NCBI RefSeq assembly: GCF_000963965.1
Contig: NZ_BAMX01000020.1
Location: forward strand, 1 to 64,000
Length of the DNA: 64,000 nt
From: Acetobacter orientalis
Lineage (GTDB): Bacteria > Pseudomonadota > Alphaproteobacteria > Acetobacterales > Acetobacteraceae
Reading direction: 5' to 3'
Positions 26,524-34,728 of this stretch are shown here, piece after piece. Position numbers and translations under genes: made by a program. How positions within the stretch are numbered: the first letter of the stretch is position 1; each line of letters opens with the position of its first letter. The notes under the pieces were generated by a model that saw only the letters and a program-made list of their open reading frames with translations, ran no database searches and was not told the DNA's origin.

Positions 26524-27297
26524 ATGGTTGACCATAGCCTTAAAGGCAAAACCGTTCTTATTGCCGGTGGCGCCAAAAACCTAGGCGGACTTATTGCCCG
26601 AGACCTTGCTGCGGCAGGGGCAAAAGCCATTGCCATTCATTACAACAGTGCACACACACAACCCGAGGCAGAAAAAACAGTGGCTGCCCTACAGGCCAAA
26701 GGGGTTAAAGCCGTTGCGTTTCAAGCCGACCTAACCACGGCCGCGGCCCATACCAAATTATTTACAGACACCATAGCCGCCATTGGCAAGCCAGATATTG
26801 CCATTAACACTGTTGGTAAAGTGCTTAAAAAACCTATTGCTGAGACAACAGAGCAAGAATTTGATGACATGTTTGCCGTAAACACCAAGGCGGCGTACTT
26901 TTTTATTAAAGAGGCCGGTTTACACTTAAACGACCACGGCAAACTGTTAACACTGGTAACCTCTTTGCTGGGTGCTTACACCCCTTTTTATGCCACCTAT
27001 GCAGGCTCTAAAGCCGCAGTGGAGCATTTTACCCGCGCGGCCTCTAAAGAATATGGCGCACGGGGTATTTCGGTTAACGCCATAGGGCCGGGGCCAATGG
27101 ATACGCCTTTCTTTTACGGCCAAGAAGCGCCCGAGGCTGTTGCATACCACAAAACTGCCGCCGCTCTGTCTGCTTTTAGTAAAACCGGGCTGACCGACAT
27201 AGAAGACATTACCCCCCATGTACGCTTTTTAGTGTCTGATGGGTGGTGGATGACCGGGCAAACCATTTTGGTAAATGGCGGCTATACTACAAAATAG
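26524..27297 (+). CDS. Short-chain dehydrogenase/reductase
   Basis: A 257-residue classical SDR oxidoreductase. The cofactor loop is variant, IAGGAKNLGG instead of TGxxxGIG, near residue 15. INTVGK replaces the usual NNAG. The active site has Ser in VTSLLGAY and YAGSK (Tyr-x-x-x-Lys), and the C-terminus ends with WMTGQTILVNGGY. An Arg is missing after the cofactor loop, where HYNS may select NADP or NAD. ATG 26524 with CGGAG 9 nt upstream is preferred over an in-frame TTG 18 nt earlier. It is the target expected for the divergent LysR regulator. The substrate is not deducible. Confidence 0.88.
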   Translation: MVDHSLKGKTVLIAGGAKNLGGLIARDLAAAGAKAIAIHYNSAHTQPEAEKTVAALQAKGVKAVAFQADLTTAAAHTKLFTDTIAAIGKPDIAINTVGKVLKKPIAETTEQEFDDMFAVNTKAAYFFIKEAGLHLNDHGKLLTLVTSLLGAYTPFYATYAGSKAAVEHFTRAASKEYGARGISVNAIGPGPMDTPFFYGQEAPEAVAYHKTAAALSAFSKTGLTDIEDITPHVRFLVSDGWWMTGQTILVNGGYTTK

Positions 27298-27327
27298 AAG
27301 TTAGGTTTTAAAAAACATAGTCTGTAA

Positions 27328-27364
27328 CAAAGCCCCTTTACACAGTACAGGTAAAGGGGCTTTG
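27328..27364 (+). terminator. Strong terminator after the SDR gene
   Basis: CAAAGCCCCTTTAC (27328-27341) and GTAAAGGGGCTTTG (27351-27364) form a perfect 14-bp stem with a 9-nt loop, 31 nt after the SDR stop. The A-rich 5' flank and the U-containing 3' arm fit a factor-independent terminator. Confidence 0.7.
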
Positions 27365-27602
27365 TGCATAAGCGTAGGGTGCGCTCTATACAAGCGGTAT
27401 TATACCGCGTTGCGGTGTGCCCCAAACGCAAAAAAGAGCCGGTAGAATACAGTTTAAGCGGCTTTTTTGCCTTAATACCCCCTAAAAAGCGAACATAACC
27501 ATCTAAACAGTGACTTACGCCCCAAAAATGACCTAGCATGCGGGTAGGAGACGGTTATGCGGGCTTATAGCGCGTAACCTAAAAGAAACTGTAGAGGTAA
27601 GT
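27365..27602 (+). promoter_or_regulatory. Region upstream of mscS
   Basis: No gene is seen between the SDR terminator and the MscS gene. The stretch is of mixed composition. It must contain the mscS promoter, but no confident -35/-10 pair was found. Confidence 0.35.
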
Positions 27603-28415
27603 ATGGAAAAACAGGTGCATTCAATCTGGGCACAGTTTAACGGGCTGTTACCAGTTATTTTAGGCTATGTTAGCCAGTTTTTACTTGCACTGGTGGTGTT
27701 GTTTATTGGCTGGAAGCTAATTAACACCGTAACCCGCGCTATGGGCCGCATGATGGAGGCCAGCCACATAGAGCCAACATTACGCGGCTTTTTGCTGAGT
27801 GTTGTTGGGCTCTTTCTTAAGGCGCTGCTGTTTATTAGCGTGGCCTCTATGGTGGGTATTGCCACCACGTCGTTTGTGGCGGTTTTAGGTGCTGCGGGCT
27901 TGGCCGTGGGTATGGCGCTACAAGGCAGCTTGGCTAACTTTGCGGGCGGGGTGCTTATTCTGCTGTTTCGCCCCTTTAAAGTGGGTGACTCCATTACCGC
28001 TGGCGGGAGCTCTGGCACGGTTACATCAATTGAGATGTTCCGTACCGTGCTGATTGATACCAGCAACGAAGTGATTTATGTGCCTAACGGTACGCTCTCT
28101 AATAACGTTGTTGTTAACAGCTCACAATCTGAGCGTATTCTGGGCTCTGTTAGCCTATTAATTGATTATCAGGACGACCTAGACAAAGCACGCAGCCTTT
28201 TACTTGGCTTGACCGAAGGGGATAGTTTAATTTTAAAAACCCCTGCCCCTTCTGTTTCTTTTTCGCCAAAGCCTGCCAATATTCAGGTTACGCTGGGCTT
28301 TTGGTGTGCACCGGGTAATGTAACCCCTTTGGTGGGTAAATATTCAGAAGCGGCTATTAAAATTTTGCAGCGTGAAGGCTACCGCCTTGGTGTAACTGCG
28401 CGCACAGCCACATAA
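27603..28415 (+). CDS. mscS: Small-conductance mechanosensitive channel, MscS family
   Basis: A 270-residue MscS-type channel that opens on membrane stretch to release solutes during osmotic down-shock. Three N-terminal helices lead to the pore helix TM3, seen in AAGLAVGMALQGSLANFAGG with its Ala/Gly pattern and Gln. The FRPFKVGD signature and the beta domain (IEMFRTVLIDTSNEVIYVPNG) follow, then a short cytoplasmic vestibule. Length and motif order match E. coli MscS. It is monocistronic, with its own promoter region and a bidirectional hairpin after the stop. Confidence 0.93.
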   Translation: MEKQVHSIWAQFNGLLPVILGYVSQFLLALVVLFIGWKLINTVTRAMGRMMEASHIEPTLRGFLLSVVGLFLKALLFISVASMVGIATTSFVAVLGAAGLAVGMALQGSLANFAGGVLILLFRPFKVGDSITAGGSSGTVTSIEMFRTVLIDTSNEVIYVPNGTLSNNVVVNSSQSERILGSVSLLIDYQDDLDKARSLLLGLTEGDSLILKTPAPSVSFSPKPANIQVTLGFWCAPGNVTPLVGKYSEAAIKILQREGYRLGVTARTAT

Positions 28416-28416
28416 A

Positions 28417-28443
28417 ACGCAGCCCTATTTTTTTAAGCTGCGT
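28417..28443. terminator. Hairpin between convergent mscS and dat
   Basis: ACGCAGC (28417-28423) and GCTGCGT (28437-28443) enclose a loop that contains seven Ts. A second CTGGCC/GGCCAG dyad lies further on. They sit between two convergent genes and may end both transcripts, but neither has an ideal U tract. Confidence 0.4.
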
Positions 28444-28502
28444 ATTGAGAGCCACGCTGGCCAGCAGAGTAACAATGCGGGCCAGTGTAGCTTTTAAACT
28501 TT

Positions 28503-29345
28503 TTAAGCCGCTATGTAATTGAGATACAATTTTTGCAGTTGCCGTGTTTTAGGGCCAATCACTGCATTATTAATTTTTATGCCATCTACTGAAAGCACAG
28601 GGGCAATCAGGTAGGTTGCACTTGTTACAAAAAGCTCTGCTGCCTGTGGTAATTCTTCTGGGCGTATGGGGCGCTCTTGCAGAGTTAAACCAGCATTTTG
28701 CGCCAGAGTAAGTACGCGCTCTCGTGTGCAGCCCGCCAAGAGCAGGTTAGACAAAGACCGCGTTATAAGGCTGCCCTGCGTATCCACCATAAACACATTA
28801 GAAGATGCGCCTTCGGTTAGGCCATCGGCATCGTAAAACAGGGTATCGGCCAGACCATTGGCCAGTGCATTGCGCTTTGCCATAACCTGCGGCATGAGCA
28901 TGGTTGTTTTAATATCTCTGTGCAGCCAGCGGATATCTGGTTGTAACTGTACGTGCACACCTGCGGTAAAAGCGGGGCTTGTTTCAAAATGACCGGTGTT
29001 AGCCACCATCATAAGCGTTGAGCGCCCTTGTGGCTGTGCGGTAAAATTACGCGGTGTTACGCCGGGCGTGACCTGCACATAGACAGAACCATTGTGAATG
29101 GCATTTTTTTGCAAAAGCTCTGCCATAAGTGCAGGCAGGTTTGCCATTTCTGGTGGTGGGGCCATATCGCAGGCCTTAAGTGAGCGTTCTAAACGGGCAA
29201 GATGGGCTGGGGCGTCTATCAACTTACCTTTAACGACAATACAGACCTCATAAACGCCTTCACCAAAGGTAAACCCACGGTCGAAGGGAGAGATACGGGC
29301 CTCTTCTGCTGCAAGAAATGCCCCGTTAAGAAAGATGATCGACAT
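28503..29345 (-). CDS. dat: D-amino-acid / branched-chain aminotransferase class IV
   Basis: A 280-residue fold-type IV PLP aminotransferase. The N-terminal ARISPFDRGFTFGEGVYE block is typical. The catalytic Lys lies in IKTTMLMPQVMAKRNA, and LTEGASSNVFMV is the class IV signature region. The C-terminal LFVTSATYLIAPV binds the substrate carboxylate. The layout is closest to D-alanine aminotransferase, which makes D-glutamate and D-alanine for peptidoglycan. Branched-chain or 4-amino-4-deoxychorismate specificity cannot be excluded. It is monocistronic and ends convergent to mscS. Confidence 0.85.
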   Translation of the reverse strand: MSIIFLNGAFLAAEEARISPFDRGFTFGEGVYEVCIVVKGKLIDAPAHLARLERSLKACDMAPPPEMANLPALMAELLQKNAIHNGSVYVQVTPGVTPRNFTAQPQGRSTLMMVANTGHFETSPAFTAGVHVQLQPDIRWLHRDIKTTMLMPQVMAKRNALANGLADTLFYDADGLTEGASSNVFMVDTQGSLITRSLSNLLLAGCTRERVLTLAQNAGLTLQERPIRPEELPQAAELFVTSATYLIAPVLSVDGIKINNAVIGPKTRQLQKLYLNYIAA

Positions 29346-29480
29346 GCACGCTAACCTTGTTACGATAAAGTTTTGAACCTACCCCTCTACCATGGTTCTG
29401 ACCAGTGTGATCTTATAAGAAAAACCCAACACAGGCAGGGTTAGCCCAAATAGCTAACACTGCACTGTGGGTATAGCTCA

Positions 29481-29511
29481 ACTGCTTTACACGCCTTTTA
29501 TGTAAAGCAGT
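29481..29511. repeat. 11-bp inverted repeat between dat and copB
   Basis: ACTGCTTTACA (29481-29491) and TGTAAAGCAGT (29501-29511) form a perfect stem with a 9-nt loop. On the plus strand it is followed by a T-rich run, but the gene it would have to terminate (copB) runs on the minus strand. It may end copB transcription or lie in the dat promoter region. Confidence 0.45.
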
Positions 29512-29553
29512 CTTTTCCTTTTATTATAAGAATTTTTGCAGTTTATACGCACC

Positions 29554-30336
29554 TTAAAACCAGCTTCTTATACCAAAGGTAAAACGGAGGTCTCCTGTTT
29601 TTTCACCTTGGCTATGGGCTATTGTACGCGCTTGGGTAAGGTAGCCAGAATAAGTAACGGCAATATAAGGCGCAAATTTACGCCAAATTTCATAACGTAG
29701 GCGCAGGCCGGTATCTATATCTGACAAACCAGCCCCCACTTGCCGCCCGGCATCTGCTTTGGTGTAGAGGTTTACCTCTGCCTGCGGTTGTAAAATAAGG
29801 CGGTTGGTTAACAAAAAATCGTAAGAACCTTCTAGCCGTGCGGCAAAACGACCACGATCGCTTACATAGCCAGTGGCTTGGAGTTCAAACTGGTACAGCG
29901 CCAGCCCTTGCACGCCAAAAGCAGCCCATGTGCGGGTTGGGCCATCATCAATATCGGCCCGCACACCGCCTTGCAGATTAAAGTAGGTTGAAATAGCACG
30001 GCTATAAAGCAGCTCATGGTCTCCATCATGCAGGCGGCCACGTTGCAGAGTGCCTTCGGTTTTGAGCCAGAGTTTATTGTAGTCTCCGCCATACCACGCC
30101 TCTCCATCCCACTTAAACTCTGTGCTGGTGGCGCTATAGCGGCCTTCTAGCTGGTTAAAAATACCATGAAAATAGCGCCCTTGATCCATAACCGGGGGCA
30201 TGTGGCCGACATACATAACCGGCGTGCCCTCCGGCGCATCTGCCGCATGGTATGTGGGGGTGGTAGGGGCTGAATAAGCATGGCCACTACAGAGGGCCAG
30301 CATAAGGCCTGCTGCTAAAATATGGTGATAGGTCAT
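29554..30336 (-). CDS. copB: Copper resistance outer-membrane protein CopB
   Basis: A CopB-family beta-barrel protein of about 260 residues thought to bind or export copper at the outer membrane. A signal peptide ends near GHAYSA. Recognisable family blocks are EFKWDGEAWYGGDYNKLWLKTEG and a run on LQGGVRADIDDGPTRTWAAFGVQGLA (given in two pieces: NKLWLKTEG and GVRADIDDGPTRTWAAFG). The C-terminus ends in FTFGIRSWF with a terminal Phe, typical for outer-membrane barrels. The frame opens 22 codons earlier, inside copA, but ATG 30336 overlaps the copA stop (ATGA) and gives a clean signal peptide. The Met-rich N-terminal region of some CopB proteins is short here. Confidence 0.9.
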   Translation of the reverse strand: MTYHHILAAGLMLALCSGHAYSAPTTPTYHAADAPEGTPVMYVGHMPPVMDQGRYFHGIFNQLEGRYSATSTEFKWDGEAWYGGDYNKLWLKTEGTLQRGRLHDGDHELLYSRAISTYFNLQGGVRADIDDGPTRTWAAFGVQGLALYQFELQATGYVSDRGRFAARLEGSYDFLLTNRLILQPQAEVNLYTKADAGRQVGAGLSDIDTGLRLRYEIWRKFAPYIAVTYSGYLTQARTIAHSQGEKTGDLRFTFGIRSWF

Positions 30337-32474
30337 GCGACAATCACCGTTCTGAACATGCCTTGATCCATATGGAGCATAAGGTGGCAGTGGTAGGCCC
30401 ACATGCCTGGTGCATCGGCTGTAACCAGATAGCTTAATTTTGACCCCGGTTGGGCAATAAGGGTGTGCTTATAGGGTTGGTATGCCCCCTGCCCGTTTTC
30501 TAGTTCGCTCCACATACCGTGCAGGTGTATGGGGTGCTCCATCATGGTGTCGTTAATGAGTGTGAAGCGAACACGCTCATTTTTTTTAAGGCGTATGGGG
30601 CCGGATTCTGAAAATTTGCGGCCATTAAAACCCCAGATGTAACGCTCCATATTGCCGGTAAGGTGCAAAATAATCTCACGCGTTGGGGGGCGTGAGTCTG
30701 TGCCGGGCCGGGTAGCACGCAGCTGTTTATAGGTGAGCACCCGGCGGCCATTATGCTCCAGCCCATCGCCGGGGCTGCCAAGCCGGTCTGTGGGCATGGC
30801 GGCAATATTCTGGTTTTCAACATTAAGGGGCGGTGGGCCGGGGTCATCTACCTGCAAAAGCGGGGGGGCGGTTGATGGCGTGGCAGGGGGAACCGCTTGG
30901 TCTATTGGGCCTGTATGGTGGCCCATAATGTGCCCGCCCCTGTGCGCCATGGGGCTTGTTGTATTGCTTAGCGGCATGGCGTGGGGGCTATGTGCTGCCG
31001 TGCTTGCGTGTGCTCTACTGGGCATGCTCATGCCGCCCATATCCATACCGGGCATGTCCATGCCTGACATGTCCATACCTGACATATCCATAGTGTCATC
31101 GGGCTGTGCAGGGGGTTTAGCTTTTGGGGTACTGGCCGTGGGCACGGGGGCAATGGTGTTGGATGCTGTGGGGTGCGGGGCGGCGGCCATAGGCATGGCT
31201 GCGTGCGTGTGCTGCGGGGCAGCAGCACCATGCGCTGCACCCGGTGCTGCTGGCAGAGTGGCCATAGGCGTATGGGGCGGCATAGCCATGCTGGGCATGC
31301 CCAGCATGGTTTGCATGCTTTGGCCGGGCTGCATTGTGCCCATACCCATATCGACCATGGTGCGCACAGGCCGGGGGTCTAAAGGCGGTATGGGGGCCGA
31401 CATACCCGCACGGGGGGCCAGTGTGCCACGGGCAAAGCCTGTTCTGTCCTCACTTTGGGCAAAAATAGTGTAGGCTTGGTTGGCCTTGGGCTGCACAATC
31501 ACATCATATGTTTCGGCCACGCCAATCCGAAATTCATCAACTGGCACGGGCTCTATGTCATTACCATCAGCCTGCACCACCAGGAGTTCAAGCCCCGGTA
31601 TGCGCACGTCAAAAAAGGTCATGGATGAGGCATTGATAAAGCGCAGGCGCACGCGCTCACCGGGGGTAAAGAGCCCTAGCCAGTTTGTGTCTGGTGCTTG
31701 GCCATTGAGGAGGTAGGAGTAAATAATGCCGCTCACATCGGAAATATCGGTGGCGGCCATACGCATTTTTGACCATGCCAGCCGGTCTTTAAGGGCGGGT
31801 AGAACCCCTTCGGCTGCTTTTGCATCAGGCAGGAGAGACGCCGCAGTGCGTTGGCGAAACGTATAATAATCGCTCTGCATTTTAAGGTTGTTGAGTATGT
31901 CTTGGGGGTCAACATCTGTCCATTCAGACAGCATAATAACGTAGTCTCGGGGGCAGGCGTTGGGGTCTGGCTGGGTGGGGTCTATAACCAGTGCGCCGTA
32001 AAGGCCCTGTGCCTCTTGCATGCCCGAGTGGCCATGGTACCAATATGTACCACTTTGCGTAACCGGGAAGCGGTAGGTAAAGGTTTGGCCGGGGCTAATG
32101 CCGGCAAAGCTAATACCCGGCACGCCGTCCATTTGAGCAGGCAGGCGGATACCATGCCAATGCAACGACGTGTCTTGGTGCTTGAGGTGGTTGGTTACGG
32201 CAATCTCGACCGCATCACCTTGCCGCCAGCGTAGAGTTGGGGCGGGCACACTGCCGCCAATACAGGGCGCTTTAAGGCTTTTACGGTCTATTTCTATATG
32301 GGTATGGGCCACTGTAAGCTGCCACTGGGTAGCAGCCTGCGCGGGTATGACCCCGGCTTGCTGTACCTCCGCCAAAGCAGGGCGCGCAAAAGCCGTTGCA
32401 ACGCCCCCCGCAGCCAAGCTGGTTACAAACCGACGGCGCGTAAGGCCACCCCGTAAAAAAGACGGGCTAGACAT
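30333..32474 (-). CDS. copA: Multicopper oxidase CopA, Tat-exported, with long Met/His-rich insert
   Basis: A 713-residue periplasmic multicopper oxidase that oxidises Cu(I) to the less toxic Cu(II). A Tat signal has RRRFVTSL at residues 13-20. Copper ligands are all present: HWHG (105-108), HGHSG (147-151), HPIHLHG (647-653) and HCHLMLH (695-701) with a following Met in DQGM. Between residues 358 and 525 lies a long Met-, His-, Pro- and Ala-rich insert, including a tandem MDMSG/GMDMPG repeat (461-483). This is longer than the short Met-rich region usual in CopA and probably stores or delivers copper. copB follows with a 4-nt overlap, and a copL-like gene lies 56 nt upstream. Confidence 0.94.
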   Translation of the reverse strand: MSSPSFLRGGLTRRRFVTSLAAGGVATAFARPALAEVQQAGVIPAQAATQWQLTVAHTHIEIDRKSLKAPCIGGSVPAPTLRWRQGDAVEIAVTNHLKHQDTSLHWHGIRLPAQMDGVPGISFAGISPGQTFTYRFPVTQSGTYWYHGHSGMQEAQGLYGALVIDPTQPDPNACPRDYVIMLSEWTDVDPQDILNNLKMQSDYYTFRQRTAASLLPDAKAAEGVLPALKDRLAWSKMRMAATDISDVSGIIYSYLLNGQAPDTNWLGLFTPGERVRLRFINASSMTFFDVRIPGLELLVVQADGNDIEPVPVDEFRIGVAETYDVIVQPKANQAYTIFAQSEDRTGFARGTLAPRAGMSAPIPPLDPRPVRTMVDMGMGTMQPGQSMQTMLGMPSMAMPPHTPMATLPAAPGAAHGAAAPQHTHAAMPMAAAPHPTASNTIAPVPTASTPKAKPPAQPDDTMDMSGMDMSGMDMPGMDMGGMSMPSRAHASTAAHSPHAMPLSNTTSPMAHRGGHIMGHHTGPIDQAVPPATPSTAPPLLQVDDPGPPPLNVENQNIAAMPTDRLGSPGDGLEHNGRRVLTYKQLRATRPGTDSRPPTREIILHLTGNMERYIWGFNGRKFSESGPIRLKKNERVRFTLINDTMMEHPIHLHGMWSELENGQGAYQPYKHTLIAQPGSKLSYLVTADAPGMWAYHCHLMLHMDQGMFRTVIVA

Positions 32475-32496
32475 AAAATATTACTTTCCCAAACAA

Positions 32497-32533
32497 CACA
32501 AAAAGGCAAAGGCAGCACTGTAAAAAGTGCTTA
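32497..32533 (-). promoter_or_regulatory. Hairpin at the copL-like stop codon, before copA
   Basis: On the minus strand the copL-like stop codon runs into AGCACT-UUUUAC-AGUGCU (32514-32531), followed by GCCUUUGCCUUUUUG. This short stem with a U-rich downstream run resembles a weak terminator or attenuator in the 56-nt gap before copA. A role in copper-dependent read-through is speculative. Confidence 0.35.
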
Positions 32534-32920
32534 GGCAGCCTGTGTTTTTGGGGGCCTTAGCAAAGGGAGCCGGTCTGTACCGACCAAGTGCACGCTGGCC
32601 CGTGGCAGCAAAGCGGCTTGCCCTACGCCTAACGGCAACACGGGTAACCCTATTAAAAGGGGGGCCATGCTTTGTGTGCACACTGTATGCGTGTCACAGC
32701 ATTTTTCATGCCCGTGCTCGGCTGGCGTATGCGTGGGGTGGGGCATAGCCGCACAGTCTGGCTGTGTTGCGGCACTGTGGCACGCGCTATGCGCCATAGT
32801 GGCATGCCCCAACTGGGGCTGTGCGTGCGCAAGCGCACTTGTAAACACAGGGGCAAACAGCACACAAAGGCAGGCAAACACGCCAAGACAAAACCTGAGG
32901 GGAGCCGTGGTTGCGTGCAT
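32531..32920 (-). CDS. Small secreted Cys/His-rich protein, CopL-like
   Basis: A 129-residue protein with a signal peptide (residues 1-33, ending near ALAHA). His/Cys-rich metal-ligand candidates follow: HSACHSAATQPDC, then HTPAEHGHEKCCDTHTVC. The C-terminus is hydrophobic to Pro/Leu-rich. GGGAGGG lies 4 nt before the ATG, a strong ribosome site. Position (directly upstream of copAB), size and Cys/His pattern match the CopL leader gene of copLAB operons in other Proteobacteria, where it is needed for copper-induced expression. Direct metal binding is inferred. It is probably the first gene of the copper operon. Confidence 0.65.
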   Translation of the reverse strand: MHATTAPLRFCLGVFACLCVLFAPVFTSALAHAQPQLGHATMAHSACHSAATQPDCAAMPHPTHTPAEHGHEKCCDTHTVCTQSMAPLLIGLPVLPLGVGQAALLPRASVHLVGTDRLPLLRPPKTQAA

Positions 32921-33007
32921 TTATCCCTCCCCCCTCTTTCTGTGCTGTGGCGTGTAAACTAAACGGCCTGCTTATATACCCGGTGGGGGCATATAAGAAA
33001 GGTTTTT

Positions 33008-33595
33008 TTACGGGGTAGCAGTTGGGGCCGCAACGGGGTGAGCGGTTGGTAATGCTGTATCTGGGCGCAGGGGCATTTGGTCAAAAAACGCGGTTGCCCC
33101 TGCGGGGGCGCACATGTGCCGGGCAAAGGGCTGGCTCAGGCTACCACTGGGTAGCGCAAGCACCAAGGTAGCCGGACTAACACACTGGGCGTTGTCGTAC
33201 ACTGCGCCAGACACCCAATGCAGGCGGGCTGTAAGCTCTGCCTCTGGCATAAAGGCAACGGCGGCCATAGCTGGTTGGGGCTTAGGGCCACCAACGGCAC
33301 GGCGTGTTACGGGCAGCACATGCCCGGTGGCATTCGCAAACTGCACAAAAGGCAAAGGCTGTATTTGGCACGGGCCTGCACCAATATTGCGCACAACCAG
33401 CAACGTGCCGCTTTGCGACATGCCGTTAAAGGCGCCGCCTTCATCATCAAGTGTCAGAGAAAGCTGCTCTGCTTGGCAGGTGGGGTAGGTTTGTGGGGCT
33501 GCATGCGCGCGCGCCGCCATAACAAAGGGCGCAACCGTTAAGCTTACGCCCCCAACGACAGCGGCAAGATTTTTACGCAGTGCGTGGCTGAGCAT
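33008..33595 (-). CDS. Exported DUF4232 protein
   Basis: A 195-residue protein with a signal peptide that ends at about residue 33 (ARAHA). The rest fits DUF4232: a CQAEQLSLTL start, a GTLLVVRNIGAGPCQIQPLPFV block with a conserved Cys, and further Cys at VYDNAQC and RHMC that may form disulfides. Its function is unknown, though the fold resembles immunoglobulin-like domains. It lies 87 nt upstream of the copL-like gene on the same strand and may belong to the copper operon. The Thr/Pro/Ala-rich tail is low complexity. Confidence 0.7.
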   Translation of the reverse strand: MLSHALRKNLAAVVGGVSLTVAPFVMAARAHAAPQTYPTCQAEQLSLTLDDEGGAFNGMSQSGTLLVVRNIGAGPCQIQPLPFVQFANATGHVLPVTRRAVGGPKPQPAMAAVAFMPEAELTARLHWVSGAVYDNAQCVSPATLVLALPSGSLSQPFARHMCAPAGATAFFDQMPLRPDTALPTAHPVAAPTATP

Positions 33596-33838
33596 ACCGG
33601 TGTGTCCTTTTTTTGGGGCGTAACGTGGCCGTTTAAGCGGGCACCGTAACAGCGTATTGGCCGCTACCGCCGCCCCCCTTTTTATAACACTACCCTACCC
33701 ACAGGGTAAGGCATGCGTGAGCCTGCAACACACCATGCCAGATTATGTTGAAACCGGGCACAGGGGTGTGCCATGCTAACAGCACGCCCCCTAATACCCC
33801 CCGTACAGAGCATAAAAACCAGCCTGAGGGAGCGTGCT

Positions 33839-34255
33839 ATGGCCGTACATACTGTTGTTTTACACCAAGCTGTTTGGTCTGGCCCGAACAACACCGCGCT
33901 AAAACCCTACCCCCGCCCCGGCATAACAGCCGCCTACCTGGCCATGCGCTTGTTTGAGCACACGCTAGGCAGCGTTATTGCCTGTGAAACCACCCCATAT
34001 GGCGCGCTAACCGGGCCAACTTGCGCCCTTATTTACTGCACACTTGCCCCCCAGCATGAAGCAGAGCTGCTGCACACGCTCCTACCAACCTTTCAACATG
34101 ACCCTACGTTAAAACGTGCTGTGTATAATAAAGACATTGCTTACCACTGTATGCCGTTGCCTGATGTTGAGCTGTCGCACCCGTTTAATGAGGCAGAATT
34201 TAACGCCCTTTATGCCAAAGTCTACGCGCAATATGCAGTTTACGGCATGGTTTAA
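33839..34255 (+). CDS. Hypothetical protein
   Basis: A 138-residue protein that I do not recognise. GAGGGAG 7 nt before ATG 33839 is a strong ribosome site, and the codon use matches neighbouring genes, so it is probably real. No signal peptide or membrane segment is seen. It is globular with two Cys near the middle (VIACETTPYG and CALIYC) and a conserved-looking SHPFNEAEFNALY near the C-terminus. It stands alone between the copper genes, which run the other way, and the dehydrogenase. Confidence 0.6.
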   Translation: MAVHTVVLHQAVWSGPNNTALKPYPRPGITAAYLAMRLFEHTLGSVIACETTPYGALTGPTCALIYCTLAPQHEAELLHTLLPTFQHDPTLKRAVYNKDIAYHCMPLPDVELSHPFNEAEFNALYAKVYAQYAVYGMV

Positions 34256-34728
34256 GGAGAGCGTGGTCATACTGACTACCTAAAAGCTCTTACCTAACCA
34301 CCCCAAGCACGGGTGCCCTTATTTTTTGCGTACAGTGTGCTGTTTTGCTCTTTTATGGCTGCACACGTGCCGCCGTTACAGGTGGCACGCGCCTAGACCC
34401 TGTGCCGTGCGCCACCTATCAGGAATTTGATAAGAGTTATTAATTTATACCTCTGACTTATGCGTTGACCATATCTATATCCGTTAATATACAGACAACC
34501 AGAGACCGAGCAGGAGAAAAAAGCTGGGCAAAAGCTCTAAACCTCTTTCTTTCAGCTTTAAGGCGCTACGCCTTAGCTCTGCCTTTCTCGTAGCAGTTGA
34601 CCGGTCTATTTTTTAGCGGTCAGAAGGACGATAATGAGACAAAAGACCGCATTTTGCTCTTGTGTTCATAAACCGCGCAGGCGGTGTCGTTTTTCTTTTG
34701 CCTGTTTTCCATTCTCCACGAGGTAAAA
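34256..34728. other. Intergenic region before the semialdehyde dehydrogenase
   Basis: About 470 bases without a convincing gene. It contains a TAAGGCG-CTAC-CGCCTTA-like hairpin near 34558-34574 and a GACCG/CGGTC dyad near 34599-34621. The last hundred bases must hold the dehydrogenase promoter. A small RNA cannot be excluded but nothing specific supports one. Confidence 0.4.

Noticed and set aside
30733-31473. Long plus-strand frame opposite copA
   Set aside because: It is the antisense of the Met/His-rich copA insert, whose biased codons keep that frame open.
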